This document shows positions 20,196-32,383 of a stretch of DNA of 64,000 nucleotides, in pieces. Within the stretch, counting starts at the first letter, position 1. Each line of letters opens with the position of its first letter. Origin of the DNA: Hybos culiciformis. Its lineage: Eukaryota > Arthropoda > Insecta > Diptera > Hybotidae. The position numbers were made by a program, and so were the translations under genes. The stretch is from contig OZ023273.1 in NCBI GenBank assembly GCA_964007475.1, forward strand, positions 83,711,712-83,775,711, given 5' to 3'. The notes under the pieces are model-generated. The model had not been told where the DNA came from. It was given only the letters and a program-made list of their open reading frames with translations, and searched no databases.

Positions 20196-20910
20196 GTATT
20201 GATTTAAATAATATTTTTAAAGGCGCCCAAACATTAATTTTAAGAATACAGTCGTTAAGTTACATTATACGTATGTATTTATAACTTTTTAATATTTAAC
20301 AAGAAGTTGCTATTTTCTTCAAAAAAGATCAGATCATTATGACCAACTTGAAGAATTTAATTAAATATACATGCTCCAGTAATTGGTTTCATAAAGCTGA
20401 TGGAAACCAATAATAAAGTGATGATAACGCCCAGAAATCTCATTCATTAGACCAAAGATAAAATGCATTATCTGGTGCTTAAGATTAACCGCAGAAATCT
20501 TATTAGTATATAATTCGTGATTTATAGAATTATTATGTACTTATTTTGATATCAAGCTGGTTAATCTTGTGCAGCAATAAAAAAATACAAATGTGACAAA
20601 AATTTCATAAAATGCACAAAATACAAAATATATAACTATATATTCCGAATAAAGGATATGTTTTCCAAGGCCCTATGAACTAGGATATAATAACCCAAAA
20701 TGAACTATAATATAGAATAAATCTTGTTATATCTTGTTTCATTATATCCTAGTTCATTTTTATTATATCCTAGTTCATTTTAATTATATCCTGGTTCATT
20801 TACATTATATCATAGTTCATTTAGTTTTATATCCTAGTTCATTTTGTTTTATATTATTATATTCTAGTTCATTTTGTTTTTTTTTTTTTCGAATTTATTA
20901 ACTGCGATAT

Positions 20911-21723
20911 AATGCTGTTACTACTAAACGCAATTTTTTGCAGAGTAGCATAAATCGTGATCTTTCCAAATTTTTCAATGGGGTCTTCTCAACAGAGTTG
21001 AGTTTAACGCATCCAAAACTTAATGCTGCCTAATTTCTAGAAAGCTGTCAAATTTTCTTTTCAAAGCGAAAGTATTGCCAAATCTGGAAGCCTTGACATT
21101 TTAGGTTCGAAAATAACTAGCGTTTTAAGCTGGAAAATTCATATTTTCGAAACGGCAAAAAACGCAGCGAAATGTATTGGTTTTTTAAAAAGATGTAAAC
21201 AATACTTTTCCCCCTCTGATCTCTTAAACATTTACAAATCCTACATACGACCAAAATTAGAATACAATTCGCATATATGGGCTGGTGCTCCCAAAACCCA
21301 TCTTGAATACCCAGATAAAGTTCAGAGAAGGGCTATTAGATTGATAAACAACGACCAATCCACCAGCTCATTAACTTCACTCAACCACCGTCGTAATGTA
21401 GGTTCATTTTCCATTTTTTATAAATACTTTGTTGGAATGTATACGTGTTCCCTGGAAGTAAAGGCCCTACTTCCTCAACTTCAAGTATTTTCACGCCAAA
21501 CACGTACCGCTTCAACGTCACACCCATATTTCGTCAAAATTCCCAGATGTGATAGAACGAGCTTCGGAGATTCGTTTTCAATTCGCACCTCGAAAATGTG
21601 GAATGCTTTTTAATCCCGTCTAAACTTCCTGTCCTCATTACCAAATCCATACTTCTTATAGTATAAAATCCATACTTCTTATAGTATATAGTGATTTGGT
21701 AACTTTAATTAAAAAAAAAAAAA
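20911..21723 (+). pseudogene. LINE B 3' fragment nested in the MULE
   Basis: 5'-truncated LINE B copy, starting at ATGCTGTTACTACTAAACGC and ending at GTGATTTGGTAACTTTAATT plus poly-A. It covers the end of the reverse transcriptase and the C-terminal part (YIRPKLEYNSHIWAGAP, then NHRRNVGSFSIFYKY). About 130 bases are missing after TGGAATGCT compared with the copy near 49160, and a short internal stretch is missing near 21050. There is a small duplication of CCATACTTCTTATAGTATA in the 3' UTR. No coding capacity. Confidence 0.8.
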
Positions 21724-21864
21724 GAAGAGGATATAAAATTAAAATGAACTAGGATATAATAAAAATGAATTAGGATATACAAAAAAATTAACTATAATAT
21801 ACCTAATATCTGAAAGTAAGAACATGAAACTAAAGCATTAAGATGTTAAATTTTTCATTTATTT

Positions 21865-22086
21865 TTATTTCAAAAACAATTTTTTTAGATAAAGATCATT
21901 AAAATTAATTTTTAAGAATTGATCATTCTGAAGCAAAATACGGGATTTGCAATCTTTATTTATGCATTTGCAATAAATTTTTTCACCGGATACACTATTT
22001 TTACCATACAATTGTTTTTCGCTCCTTGTACATAAACGAAAATTATCGCGTCTTTTACCACGGATAATTTCGTATCCCATTTCCAT
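21865..22086 (-). CDS. FLYWCH-like zinc finger ORF of the MULE
   Basis: 73 codons from an ATG. Reads MGYEIIRGKRRDNFRLCTRS, then GEKIYCKCINKDCKSRILL. The pattern of a basic start, YxC then C about six residues on with R-I/L is typical of the FLYWCH/WRKY-like finger found at the N-terminus of many animal Mutator-like transposases, where it binds the element ends. The usual HxH pair at the end is not seen, so the domain is cut short. Position inside an element with a 9-bp duplication supports the reading. Confidence 0.5.
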   Translation of the reverse strand: MEMGYEIIRGKRRDNFRLCTRSEKQLYGKNSVSGEKIYCKCINKDCKSRILLQNDQFLKINFNDLYLKKLFLK

Positions 22087-22604
22087 GATTTATAATCTAT
22101 TTAACAAAAAAATTATTTTTATTTTATTTAAAAAATTTAATTGAGAAAAATTATTTTTATTTTACTGAAAAATTCAACAGAACTAATAAAATATTTATTT
22201 AATTCATAATTTTTTTTTTTTTTTTTTTTTCAATTTTTAGGCTACTTTGTTCTTAATTGTAGTATAAAGTTTTTGTGCAAGGGGGAGAGCGAAGAAAATT
22301 TTGACTCGTCTGCAAAGAATGATGATGGATTTGGTAGAATATAATAATGAACTAAGATATAAAACCAGAATGAACTAGGATATAAAAAAATGAACTAGGA
22401 TATAATAGTCAAAATGAACTAGAATATAGAAAAAATCTTATTATATCCTAGTTCATTTTGATTAAATCCTAGTTCATTTTAATTATATCCAAGTTCATTT
22501 AGTTTTATATCCTAGTACCTTTGGTTTTATATTATTATATTCTAGTTCATTTTGGCTATTATATCGTAGTTCATTATATCCTAGTTCATAGAGCCGATTT
22601 CCAA

Positions 22605-23685
22605 TACATATTATAATAATAAATAATATGTGATTTTAAAATTTACGTCATTTCATTATTTAAAAAGTCTACTATACCTATATGTCTAATGCAAAACGTG
22701 TATTAAATCAGCTTTTGAACTGATTAAATAAATTTCCTCGCAATAATTCAATTTTATTTTCCCGTTTTAAATTATGTTAATCATATTTTATATACTGGAT
22801 TTTATCCTTTTACGAGTTTGGGTTTTTGACATAATTTTTGAAATATTGTGGTAATATTTTTATTTCTACATAAACCATGATTTTGTGGGAAAGATTCAAT
22901 CAAATTAAAATTTATCATTAGAATAATCATTGACCTCTTTTATAACGAAAATAATTTTTAATCTCTTTTCTTTAAATAGTAAGGGATGAAAAATTAAAAT
23001 ATAACTAATCCAATCCTCGCTTGTGATTTTAAAAGTATGTACAAACGGCTGCATTTCGAAAGATTCCTTTTACTTTACTTTGATTTTGATGAATTTTATA
23101 TTTTGTTGTTTTAAATATTCGAAAATATATTCGATGGTTTATAAAATGAATACTAGCTAATATCTAATTATATTTTCTCAAACGTTTGTTCATTGATTCT
23201 CTCAAAAACAAATTTTTTATTCTCAAACATTCAATTCCTCGAAGATATGTTTTGTCTAAAGTTTATTTTCTCGAACTTATGTTTTTCTGAACTTTAGTTT
23301 TTTTTTCACTTTATATCGGTTCGCATGAATAGGGTTTAGTTAGCCGCGTAGCTGCAGTTGGTTTTTTAAAAAAAGAGTTTGAGAGTTGGAAAGTTCACGT
23401 ATCCCTAGTTTAGTTAAGAAAAAGAAGGTTGCGATCTCTTAAGCTCTGCAAGAACAAAAGAAGTTTTCTCGAAAGAACCCAGAGCTTTATTACGAAAAAT
23501 ATATGAATATTCCTAGTACCCAGTAGGCTTTTGATCACGGAGATTTTCGTAGTTTAAGTTGCAGTCTCTTGAGCTCCGCACAAATACACAACAAACTTCT
23601 TTCGATTCGGATAATGGAATTGTATTCCATTAACTAACGAGGAAATATACGTTTTTATGTTTTTTTATTCAAATTTATTTCAGAA
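22605..23685. other. AT-rich spacer
   Basis: No gene seen. Two diverged copies of a short stretch occur at about 23427 (GCGATCTCTTAAGCTCTGCA) and 23563 (GCAGTCTCTTGAGCTCCGCA), about 135 bases apart. Confidence 0.5.
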
Positions 23686-23689
23686 TAAA

Positions 23690-24615
23690 CCGACACATGA
23701 ATTAATAGTAGATTATAATATATGTTAACTAAATTTGTTGTGTATATACGAGTTGTGTATACACACAAACACATAGACACGTGTCAAAATATTGACAAGT
23801 GTCTATGTGTTTGTGTGTATACACAACGAGTTGTTATAACAAATTTTGTTAACATATCTTATATACTGCTTTAATGAGAATGGGAGAGGTAGTTGCAAAG
23901 AGAGAGTATAGAGATAATTTATAATAAAAAATAAAAGAAAAGAACAAGACAAAATAAAACATAAAAATTCCCTTCTCTTTTGAGAAGAAAATATAAAGAA
24001 AAAAATACGTTTGTGTATTATTTTTATATTCAAATACGAAGTTACAGAAGAAGAGGTAGAAGGGGTAAGAAATATTGCTTGAAAAAAATAAATTATCTTC
24101 CCTTTACTTTGTTTATTTTTCTTCTTTTATCTTCTTCTTTATTTAAATTTTATTTTAATTTCTCTTTCTTTTAGATTTACAGATAAAAGAAAAAAGGGGA
24201 AATGTTATCGTTATCTTCTCCTTGCTTTTTCTTTTGAAGATAATTTAATGAACTCTGGTATTGAGAGCTCATTTTTATTTAGCAATACATGTTTTGTTAT
24301 ATGTGAATAGATTTTTTTTCATTTTCTTTTTTTGTTATTATTCTGTATTGAAATATTGTGAGGGTGAGTGCAGAGTGATATTATTTTTGTATATGAATTA
24401 CGCAGTTCTCATTTTTTTTTCTTTTTTTTTGTATTGAAATATTGTGAGAGAGCTTATGTCTAATTGATTTCATTATTTACGGCGATGCATCTAAATTATT
24501 TCATTATTCACGCAGATGTATCTAAATGATTGCATGTGTATTGACGTATATAATACTCCATTTAGTGATCTAAATTCTATAGCACTAAATACAACATACC
24601 GATCCCATACGCATT
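23690..24615 (+). repeat. R1 family copy, plus orientation
   Basis: Left end AATAGTAGATTATAATATATG followed by a long hairpin, then GGGAGAGGTAGTTGCAAAGAG, ATTGAAATATTGTGAG, two units of TTCATTATTNACGCNGATG, and right end GCATGTGTATTGACG, ATTTAGTGATCTAAATT and ACGCATTAAAAT. All these match in order the copy at 60665-61140. No coding capacity seen; the ORFs at 23803 and 23980 are chance readings of repeats. Confidence 0.7.
23752..23827. repeat. 76-bp near-perfect hairpin in R1
   Basis: GTTGTGTATACACACAAACA and its exact inverse form arms of about 36 bp around a 4-base centre. Outside it, TGTTAACTAAATTTGTTGTG and AACAAATTTTGTTAACATAT extend the inverted symmetry to about 23708-23865. Such structures are expected at the ends of foldback-like or rolling-circle elements; the role here is unknown. 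Confidence 0.8.
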
Positions 24616-25493
24616 AAAATTTATAAAATACAATTAAAATTATTGTTTATACTAAAAACCATATCAATATGATTTTTCCATTTCCACAATTATGTAAAAA
24701 TACTTTAAAAAAAAATTAACTCCTTTTTCAAAATAACTGCGCCTTTAAAAATACGATAAATAAAACTTTAAAATTTATCATTGAAAAATTTAAATTCATA
24801 TACACACAAAATTACATATAGTTTTTGAGCGAATAATAAATACTAATCGAAACCCGTGAGATATTCACGGAAGTTAAATAAATTTAAATTTTTGAAATAC
24901 ATTTTTTAATTTTATTTTCCAACAAATTTACCGTAGTTTGCAATGCTTTTTTCGAATTTTACAATGTTTTTTTCATTGATTTTTTTTATTCCGGCAAATG
25001 GTTTACAAGTAAATTCCAATAGATATCTCTATACTTTATATTTTATTTTAACTCCAATGAATGTCTTTACTTACTGATTGATTACATATGTACATAGATA
25101 CGGACGAATGCCTATTAATATTATGATTTTATATTATAATTTATATTATATTTTATATTCTAATATTATTATACGACATAATATTATAAAAACATAATTA
25201 ACAAAAAAATCGTTTAGTTAAAAATCATATCAAAGAAAATGTTTTTTAAAGTTACCAATCACTAATCTTAAATTCTTATTCATGGTTTGCCTTTTGCCAC
25301 AACTGTTCATATTTTCAAAAATCTTTTCTTATTCTGTATATATTCAAAAAAGTTAACCAAATTTTGTTCTTTGATAGTAACAGAACTTTCGGCTTCTCAG
25401 TGAGTCGGTCAATCGCAATTTTTCTCTCTTTTGAAAATATATTTAGTAAAAAGTTAAGATTTGGAAGATAGTTTAATTTTTTCGTCCTGCTAG
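24616..25493. other. AT-rich spacer
   Basis: No gene or repeat recognised. Confidence 0.5.
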
Positions 25494-26461
25494 CATGGGC
25501 GCCGCCAGGATTTTTTATAAGGTGGTGCGTGTGAAACTTATTATTTTGATTTTACCAAATCTTTGACATATTGCGGGTTCATCACTAAGTCACAATTTCC
25601 AAAAACCTTAATTTAATTTAAATTTTGATTTTAGGAAAAATCAGTTGCAAAACAATATTTTGAATTCACGACAAAATTTATTTCAGTATGCTGATGCGAT
25701 GCTCAGAACTTTTTAAGATCATCTCTCACCAGGGCTGCCAGATGGAATAAATGAAATTTCCTCAAATTTTTAAGAAATTTCCTCAAAACAGATACTTTTT
25801 TTAAAAAAATTCCTCAAATTATTTTTTTTATGTTTTTGTGTACTAAACTTTTTTTTTGTCCTAAATTAGAAAAAAAAATGTTTAACGGTTTTACTCACTG
25901 CAGTTTTTCCCCAAAAACAGCTTATTTTTGCAAGATTTCCTCAAATTTTTAATGTGTTCAGATTTTATGCGGTACTTATATGTTGTAAATCAAAAAGTTT
26001 AGTTTCAACAATGGATTTTGAGTTCAACTTACGTAGGTGAATATCTTAATGATATCAATTTCTTAAAATCATTATGGTTAATAAAATTTACGAGTCTGAA
26101 ATTTTAAATATTGTTGACTGCTAACTTTAGCACAATATTTATGAATTTCTTCAAATTTTCCTCAGAAAAAACTCAAATTTTTCCCCACCAGCGAACATCG
26201 ATTGTCGGCCTTATGTATGATCAGTCTCCATAAAAAAAGAACTTCGAATAACGAAGATTTTGTAACTGAAATTATTTCAAAGTTCGTACAGAAGCCACGT
26301 AGGTTACAATTATTAACAAAATTCTAATAAAAAAAAATTATATTGGTTTAATTTTGAATCCTTTTGTTAAAATAAACAATTTTATCAAAATTTTAATAAC
26401 ATTTTTATCAAACAAAGGTGGTGCAGTTGCACCACCTTGCACAATACTGCCGGCGCCCATG
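25494..26461. mobile_element. hAT-type MITE (968 bp)
   Basis: Flanked by the perfect 8-bp duplication CCTGCTAG (25486-25493 and 26462-26469), the signature of hAT transposition. Ends are inverted: CATGGGCGCCGCCAGG and the inverse of ..CTGCCGGCGCCCATG, followed by a shared AAGGTGGTGC. No transposase was recognised; the ORF at 26354 is only the right end read as protein. GC-rich ends stand out from the AT-rich inside. Confidence 0.85.
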
Positions 26462-26469
26462 CCTGCTAG

Positions 26470-27628
26470 TATCCAGTTAAGAACTTATCAGAATTATCCA
26501 CTCAGAACCTATTGTCTTAATATGAGGAGTTGTCAGTGGTAGCACATAAATTATTCTGACGAGTATTAAGGTATAGCTCTATAGATACTGTTAATTTAGA
26601 CACGATTCCAGCTTTTTGGAATCGTGTATCGTTGATTAAATGTGGATAAAATAAAAGATGTTTGGTAATTTTTCCAACATTTACATTTATTAAATAAAAA
26701 ATTAGTTATAATTCTATTAAAACTTTTAGTTATATACAATTTGATCTTGAGTCGAAATTAATAAAAAATTTATTTTTAAGATGTAATTTCTAAGTTTTTT
26801 TTTTTTGAGTTCTTTATCAATTTTTAGTTTTTGGATAAAAAATTTCTGACAATCTTTTGTATAAATATTTTCTTTTAAATTGTATGGGTTTGTTTAGCAA
26901 ATTAGATTTTGGATGTTTTCACAATGACACATAGTTCGATTGAACAAAATGAAAGTTTACAAATTGCACACAATGTTTGTATTAGATATTAGATTTCACT
27001 TAAAATGTTATGATTTTGGATTTTGCACAATGATAGTGAATTAGACCGAACACAATAAAATTTACAAGTACAAATTGCTCTGATTTCGTTTGTTTTTGTT
27101 TTTTTTTTTACTTATGTTTAATTCTATCCAATATAGTTTTACTATTACGACCGAACTGTACTAGGTTTAAAAATACAATAGAATTTGTTTAACACTACAC
27201 ACGATTAATGCGACCGAACACAAAGAGATTAAAAAATACAATGGCCAAAAAATAACACTTTCTATCAATTATAAATCCAAATTATTCGTCAAAACAGTAA
27301 ACTTCAGCACAAAAAAAATAAATTTTTATGATTGCAACATACACAGGAAACGATAAAACGTGTGAGGTATTTTGTACGTAAAAGAAGCTCGAAAAATGCT
27401 TACGTTTGTATTTATAATTGATAAAAATTATTATGTACAAAGAAAAAGAATTTTAAAATTTTCAAGCAAAATTTCTATGTTGGAAAAGTTTTAAAAATTT
27501 TGTTCAATTTTAACAGATACTATCAGGACGAAACGTATTAAAAAACTAAAGATATCAATATAACAAATTTCCAGATCCAATAGTTAAATTGTATATATAT
27601 TTTATTTACAATAATGTAAAAATAAAGC
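26470..27628. other. AT-rich spacer
   Basis: Short GATT-rich and GACCGAAC-containing stretches recur (about 27050, 27150, 27210), but no gene or bounded element is visible. Confidence 0.5.
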
Positions 27629-27636
27629 ATATATAC

Positions 27637-28192
27637 CAGAGATTCCCAACCTGGGGTCCATGGACCCCTTGGGGGTACGTTAACCAATTCTGAGAGGTAC
27701 GTGGAACTGTTCGTATTGAAAAAAAAATATATGTATATCCTTTTTACGGTTTACACATAATTTCAAAATCTAATTTTCTTTCCAAAATTTTGTGAATTGT
27801 GTAGAATTGTGTATATTTTAAATAAGTATATTAAAACTCATAACGAAATCTTCATAAAAAAATGTTGATGGTATCATTCTCCAACTTTTAATGTCGATAA
27901 TTGGATTAGAAACGCCTTCACAATTTCATTAGACAAGATTGTTGACACTGATAATGATAACGCAAAAGATGAACCCATTGACTTGAGAAATAACATGAAA
28001 ACTCGCAGTGATTTTGAAACAATGATGCTGGATCAATTTTGGTGCTAACAAAGCGAGGAGTATCTAATCACAACGTGCGTTAAAATTTTTTATTCCGTTT
28101 GTTATAACCTGTATGCACTCTTTTTTAGGGGTACGTAAAGATTCAAATCATTATCAAGGGGTAGAAATATTTCAAAAGGTTGGGAACCATTG
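27637..28192. mobile_element. hAT-type MITE (556 bp)
   Basis: Perfect 8-bp duplication ATATATAC (27629-27636 and 28193-28200). Ends CAGAGATTCCCAACCTGGGG and the inverse of GGTTGGGAACCATTG. This CAGNGNTTCCCAACC end is widespread among animal hAT elements. A short internal stretch with AATGATGCTGGATCAATTTT may be a decayed transposase remnant, too broken to call. Confidence 0.85.
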
Positions 28193-28585
28193 ATATATAC
28201 ATATATTTAAACAGTTAAAATTTTGTTTCGACGAATGTGTGTATATCTAACCTACGTAAGAAGATGTCAATTACCTTTGGATATTATTTAAGTTGCTTAA
28301 CGAACTGAACATGGAAAAACATTATACATATTTGATTTTCAAAATTGATAATGTCACAAAGCAAAGTTCATGGCCAGTTTATAAGTATAATGTTTAATAA
28401 ATAAAAGTTATTCAAATTTAAACATTTTTCATTTCTTATATGTTATTTTGTTCATCCTATCTGTATTTTTGATTTTCTCAATTCCTGCTTTATAATAAAT
28501 ACAAGTTTAGAACTCTAGACTCTAGCTATAGAAGAGCCTAAAAAATAACAACTTATCTACATTATATATACATTATATTATACAT

Positions 28586-28981
28586 CAGCGTTATTCAACC
28601 TTAGGGTCGCGACCCGAATTTGGGTCGCGAAAGATTTTCAATGGGTCGTTTTAATGGAAAAATTCTATTACAAATGCTACATATATTTTTTCAAAAATAA
28701 TAAAATATTTTGATTACGTAAGAAGAATTAACCTATACCTTATTTTTCAAAAGATTGCTGTTTTAACATTGATAATTGAGTAAATCCTTTGAGCCAGACT
28801 TAGTAAATTATCAAATAATTGTCAACAACAAATAAGCCATTAAAATAAAAATAAATAAAACATTTTAAAGTTGTCTTTCATTTCTTCTACTTGTCAATGC
28901 ATACCATTTTCATATTGAGGGTCGCGTTATTTTGTACTCATATTTTATAGGTCGATATAGCAAAAAGGTTGAGAAACGCTG
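28586..28981. mobile_element. hAT-type MITE (396 bp)
   Basis: Ends CAGCGTTATTCAACCTTAGG and the inverse of AAAAAGGTTGAGAAACGCTG. Flanks TTATACAT (28578-28585) and TTATATAT (28982-28989) match at 7 of 8. It holds GGGTCGCG words near both ends and lies only 40 bases left of the Academ-like element. No ORF. Confidence 0.78.
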
Positions 28982-29567
28982 TTATATATTATATATGCAT
29001 TATATATATGGTCTCGTGTAATAGTCGAGTCAATAAAGACATAAAACAGGCAAAACTTGGAAACCCGGTGGAACAGCTCCGATTTTGATGATTTTTTTTT
29101 TTAAATTTCGTTTTTTTATATTATTCAAAATCAGAAACAGGCAGGGGGGGAAATAAATGTTTATATTGTTTAAACAATATTTACGACATTCTTATAAAAA
29201 AATCAGTTTTACATGATAGTCCAACCGTGGTTGAGTCGAAATGTGGTTGAAAAGAGGTTAAGTGTTTACATGATGTAGTCGAAAAGCGTGTGGTTGAACT
29301 GTGGTTGAATTGAGTTTGAAAACAATAACAAAAAAGAAACAAAACAAAAGACTGTTGCTTATTTTTAATCGGGTTAACCGTTTACATGGATAGAGTTAAC
29401 CTTACCGAGCGAATTTCTTGGGTTGAGTCAGGTTAACCCAGGTTAACTCTACCACCGTTTACATGTAGTTGAACCGTAGTTGAACCTGGTTTCAACTCCA
29501 TGTAAACTAGGTAAATGTTTGTATAAAAAATAGTTGTTAAAATAAGGCTTTTAATAATAATTTAATC

Positions 29568-29667
29568 ACTCAGTAGTCGTTTGCTTTTTTGAACTCAGTA
29601 GTCGTTTGCTTTTTTGAACTCAGTAGTCGTTTGCTTTTTTGAACTCAGTAGTCGTTTGCGTTTTTGA
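29568..29667. repeat. 25-bp minisatellite, four copies
   Basis: ACTCAGTAGTCGTTTGCTTT plus TTTGA repeated at 29568, 29593, 29618 and 29643; the last copy has one C to G change. It lies about 125 bases upstream of the first coding exon of the Academ-like transposase, where a promoter would be. Confidence 0.9.
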
Positions 29668-32291
29668 ACTCATTAAGTGCTCAGTGCTAATTTTTGGTAT
29701 TTAAAGTAATTAAAGTGATAAATATTAGTGAAAATTATATAAAAAACATTCATTTTCATTAAAATAACAAGTGTAAAGCCGAAGATCAGCATAATGCAGA
29801 AGGTATTTATACATCATTTATTTTAACAAAGTGTTTAAAACATATATTAAAATATTTTTTAATTTATGCCTTGTCAGTCATTTTAAATTTTTTATTAAAA
29901 ATGATTTTAATACATAATTTTTTCTTATTCCAATTTTTGTATGTTTCAGGAACAAGAACAAGGTTCTGTAGATTCTACAGAAGATTTATGTTGTATTTGT
30001 GAACAAGGCGAAAATATAGATGCGCCAAGTACCTCAACTCAAGTTAGGGAAAAATTGACTGTAGTGACTCGTGGGTTGCCAACATTAAAAACAATTGCAA
30101 TAAATTTAAAAAATAGCCAGCTCCTTAATTTACTTGAGGGTGGAGAAAAAATTTTTGTACATTCTAGTTGTAGAAAACGATTTACAGAACGCAAAAGCGT
30201 TTCTTCTGAAATGAAAAAAATTTAAATTTTAGAGAAAGTATCTCTCACCCCTCCAAAATTGAAGTTGAGAAAATCGGCGAATTCTTCTTTTGATTGGGAT
30301 AAAAAATGTTTTATATGTACTAAATCATTACTAGCTCTAAGAAAAGTAAAAAAGAGTCAAAATTTATCTATTGTAACGTCCTATCACACAAAACAAAAAA
30401 TAGTTGACGTTATTAAACTGAAAAGAGATGTTTTTTCTCGATCTCTTTTATTAAGAATGAATTCCATAAATGATTTTCGATCTGTGAGAGCAAAATATCA
30501 TCGTTCCTGTTATGCAGATATTTTCAGAGAAAATACTCGACGAGAAACAAAAATTCATCCACAAATTGTTAACACCAATGATGCTATGGACCACATAATT
30601 GAATACATCGACAACCATCCAGATTGTCAGTTTTCCTTAAATGAATTGAAGAATGTTGTGGCTGATAATCCACCTGCTCTTAAAACAATTAAACATCGGT
30701 TAGAGGAGTATTATGGAGAAGATATCGTAGTGTCAAATAATCCAGGAATGTCTACTCTATTATGTTTAAAAAAAAAACAACATGACATTTTAAACAAATC
30801 TTTTGGAGAGTCAAATGTAGAGGTTGAAGATGAAAATATTAAAAAAAATCAAGGAGGTTGCTGATCTAATACATGTAGACATATGTAAACAAATATTCAC
30901 AAATGATCAGTATCCTGCAAGTGATGAAATGTTTTCTAAAAAATTGCTAGATGTGGTTCCTCAATCACTACAACTCTTCTTAAGTCAAATTATTCGAAAG
31001 AATAAAAGAAAAGAAACTGTAAATAACAAACTAGATAAAAAAACGACGTCAATAGCACACGCAATTATGTCTGCTGTGAGGCCACGTTCTTTTTTATCAC
31101 CACTGCAAATTGGATTAAGTGTGATATTACACCGGAAATTTGGTTCTAGAAAAGTCATCGATTTATGCAATGCTCTAGGTTTCTGTGCATCTTATCATGA
31201 AGCACAGTTATATGAAGCTTCAGCACTATATCAAGATTCTGCTGTATTGATTGATAATCCATTTGTCCAGTTCGTTTTTGATAATGCAGATTTTAATACA
31301 GGAACTTTGACAGGTGCAGGAACTTTTCATAATTTAGGAGGAATTAGCATTGTGACTCCAGCAAAATCAATTGAACCTCGGAAATCCTTTCTGCGATTAC
31401 AAACTATGCCATCAGAAGAAGATATTGCTGAGCTAGGAGAAATAAAAATTGAACCATACACAAAACCTAGTGGTGAAGGATTAAGAAAAATAATAGCTGA
31501 AATACCAATTGAGAATGTAGAATTAAAGCCTACCTATACGACAAATTTGAATACACTTTGGATGTTTATGAAGCATATTGAATCCAATAAATATCTTGGA
31601 TGGAATGCTTTTATGCAACACCTGACTGCTGGATTTGAGTTTGAACAGTCAAAAGTCGTGTTGTTACCATTCATCAATTCAAATCCAAGTGACTATAATA
31701 CTTTGTTTACTGCAATCAGATTTGCTATTCACAAAGCCCGATCTGCTGCTATGAAAGTTTGTGCTATTACTTTTGACCAACCGCTTTTTATTAAAGCGCA
31801 AGATATAGCATCAGCTTTAAAGTTGGCCGATGATATTATAGTTATTATAAAAATAGGAGCGTTTCACATGATGTTATCTTTTTTGGGATGTATTGGTAAT
31901 ATTATGGCAGGAAGTGGATTGAAAGAAGTGCTTTCAACTGTATATGCTGACAAAACCTGTGACCAAATATTATCAGGACATAATTATTCAAGAGCTGTAC
32001 GTGCTCACAGTTTAGTACAACTAGCTCTTGCAGAAATCATTTTTGAAGATCTCAAAAATGATGAAAAATTTTCTGCATTTCAAGAAAGTTTTAAGGATTC
32101 TTCTTTATTTTATTCTTTTAATTACGCTGAATTAGAAAATAATGAAACATTCATTGAATTGATAAGTTTTTTTGAAAATAAAATGCTTGAAATTGAAGAA
32201 AGAGGAAAGACATGTAAACTGTGGATCACGTACTTTCGTATGGTATCTCTTTTGAAAGATTTCATAGCTGCAGAGAGAATCAGAAACTGGG

Positions 32292-32383
32292 AAAATAGGA
32301 GCGTTTCACATGATGTTATCTTTTTTGGGATGTATTGGTAATATTATGGCAGGAAGTGGATTGAAAGAAGTGCTTTCAACTGT
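32292..32383 (+). repeat. 92-bp exact copy of 31850-31941 inside the same gene
   Basis: The two stretches, from AAAATAGGAGCGTTTCACAT to GTGCTTTCAACTGT, are identical over 92 bases and 442 bases apart. The second copy replaces coding sequence: the frame before it ends in IAAERIRNWE and the frame after resumes with STDQTIEQTLMKSMK. Confidence 0.9.

Larger units (their letters stand above)
20669..22595. mobile_element. Mutator-like element (MULE) with internal motif arrays, 1927 bp
   Basis: Ends are inverted: GGCCCTATGAACTAGGATAT on the left and the inverse of ..CCTAGTTCATAGAGCC on the right (GGCTCTATGAACTAGG). Flanks are GTTTTCCAA (20660-20668) and GATTTCCAA (22596-22604), an 8-of-9 match, fitting the 9-bp target duplication typical of MULEs. 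Both ends hold many copies of AATGAACTAGGATATAA in both orientations (about 20669-20880, 21725-21800, 22330-22595), forming foldback arrays. Inside are a FLYWCH-like finger ORF and a nested LINE B fragment. The catalytic transposase is not recognisable. Confidence 0.7.

Noticed and set aside
21341..21613. Independent 90-codon gene
   Set aside because: It is the C-terminal end of the LINE B fragment nested in the MULE.
24466..24535. Tandem TTCATTATTTACGC-GATGCATCTAAAT units as a possible CRISPR-like array
   Set aside because: Units are directly adjacent with no spacers, lie inside an R1 repeat copy and recur in its relatives; ordinary minisatellite in a eukaryote.
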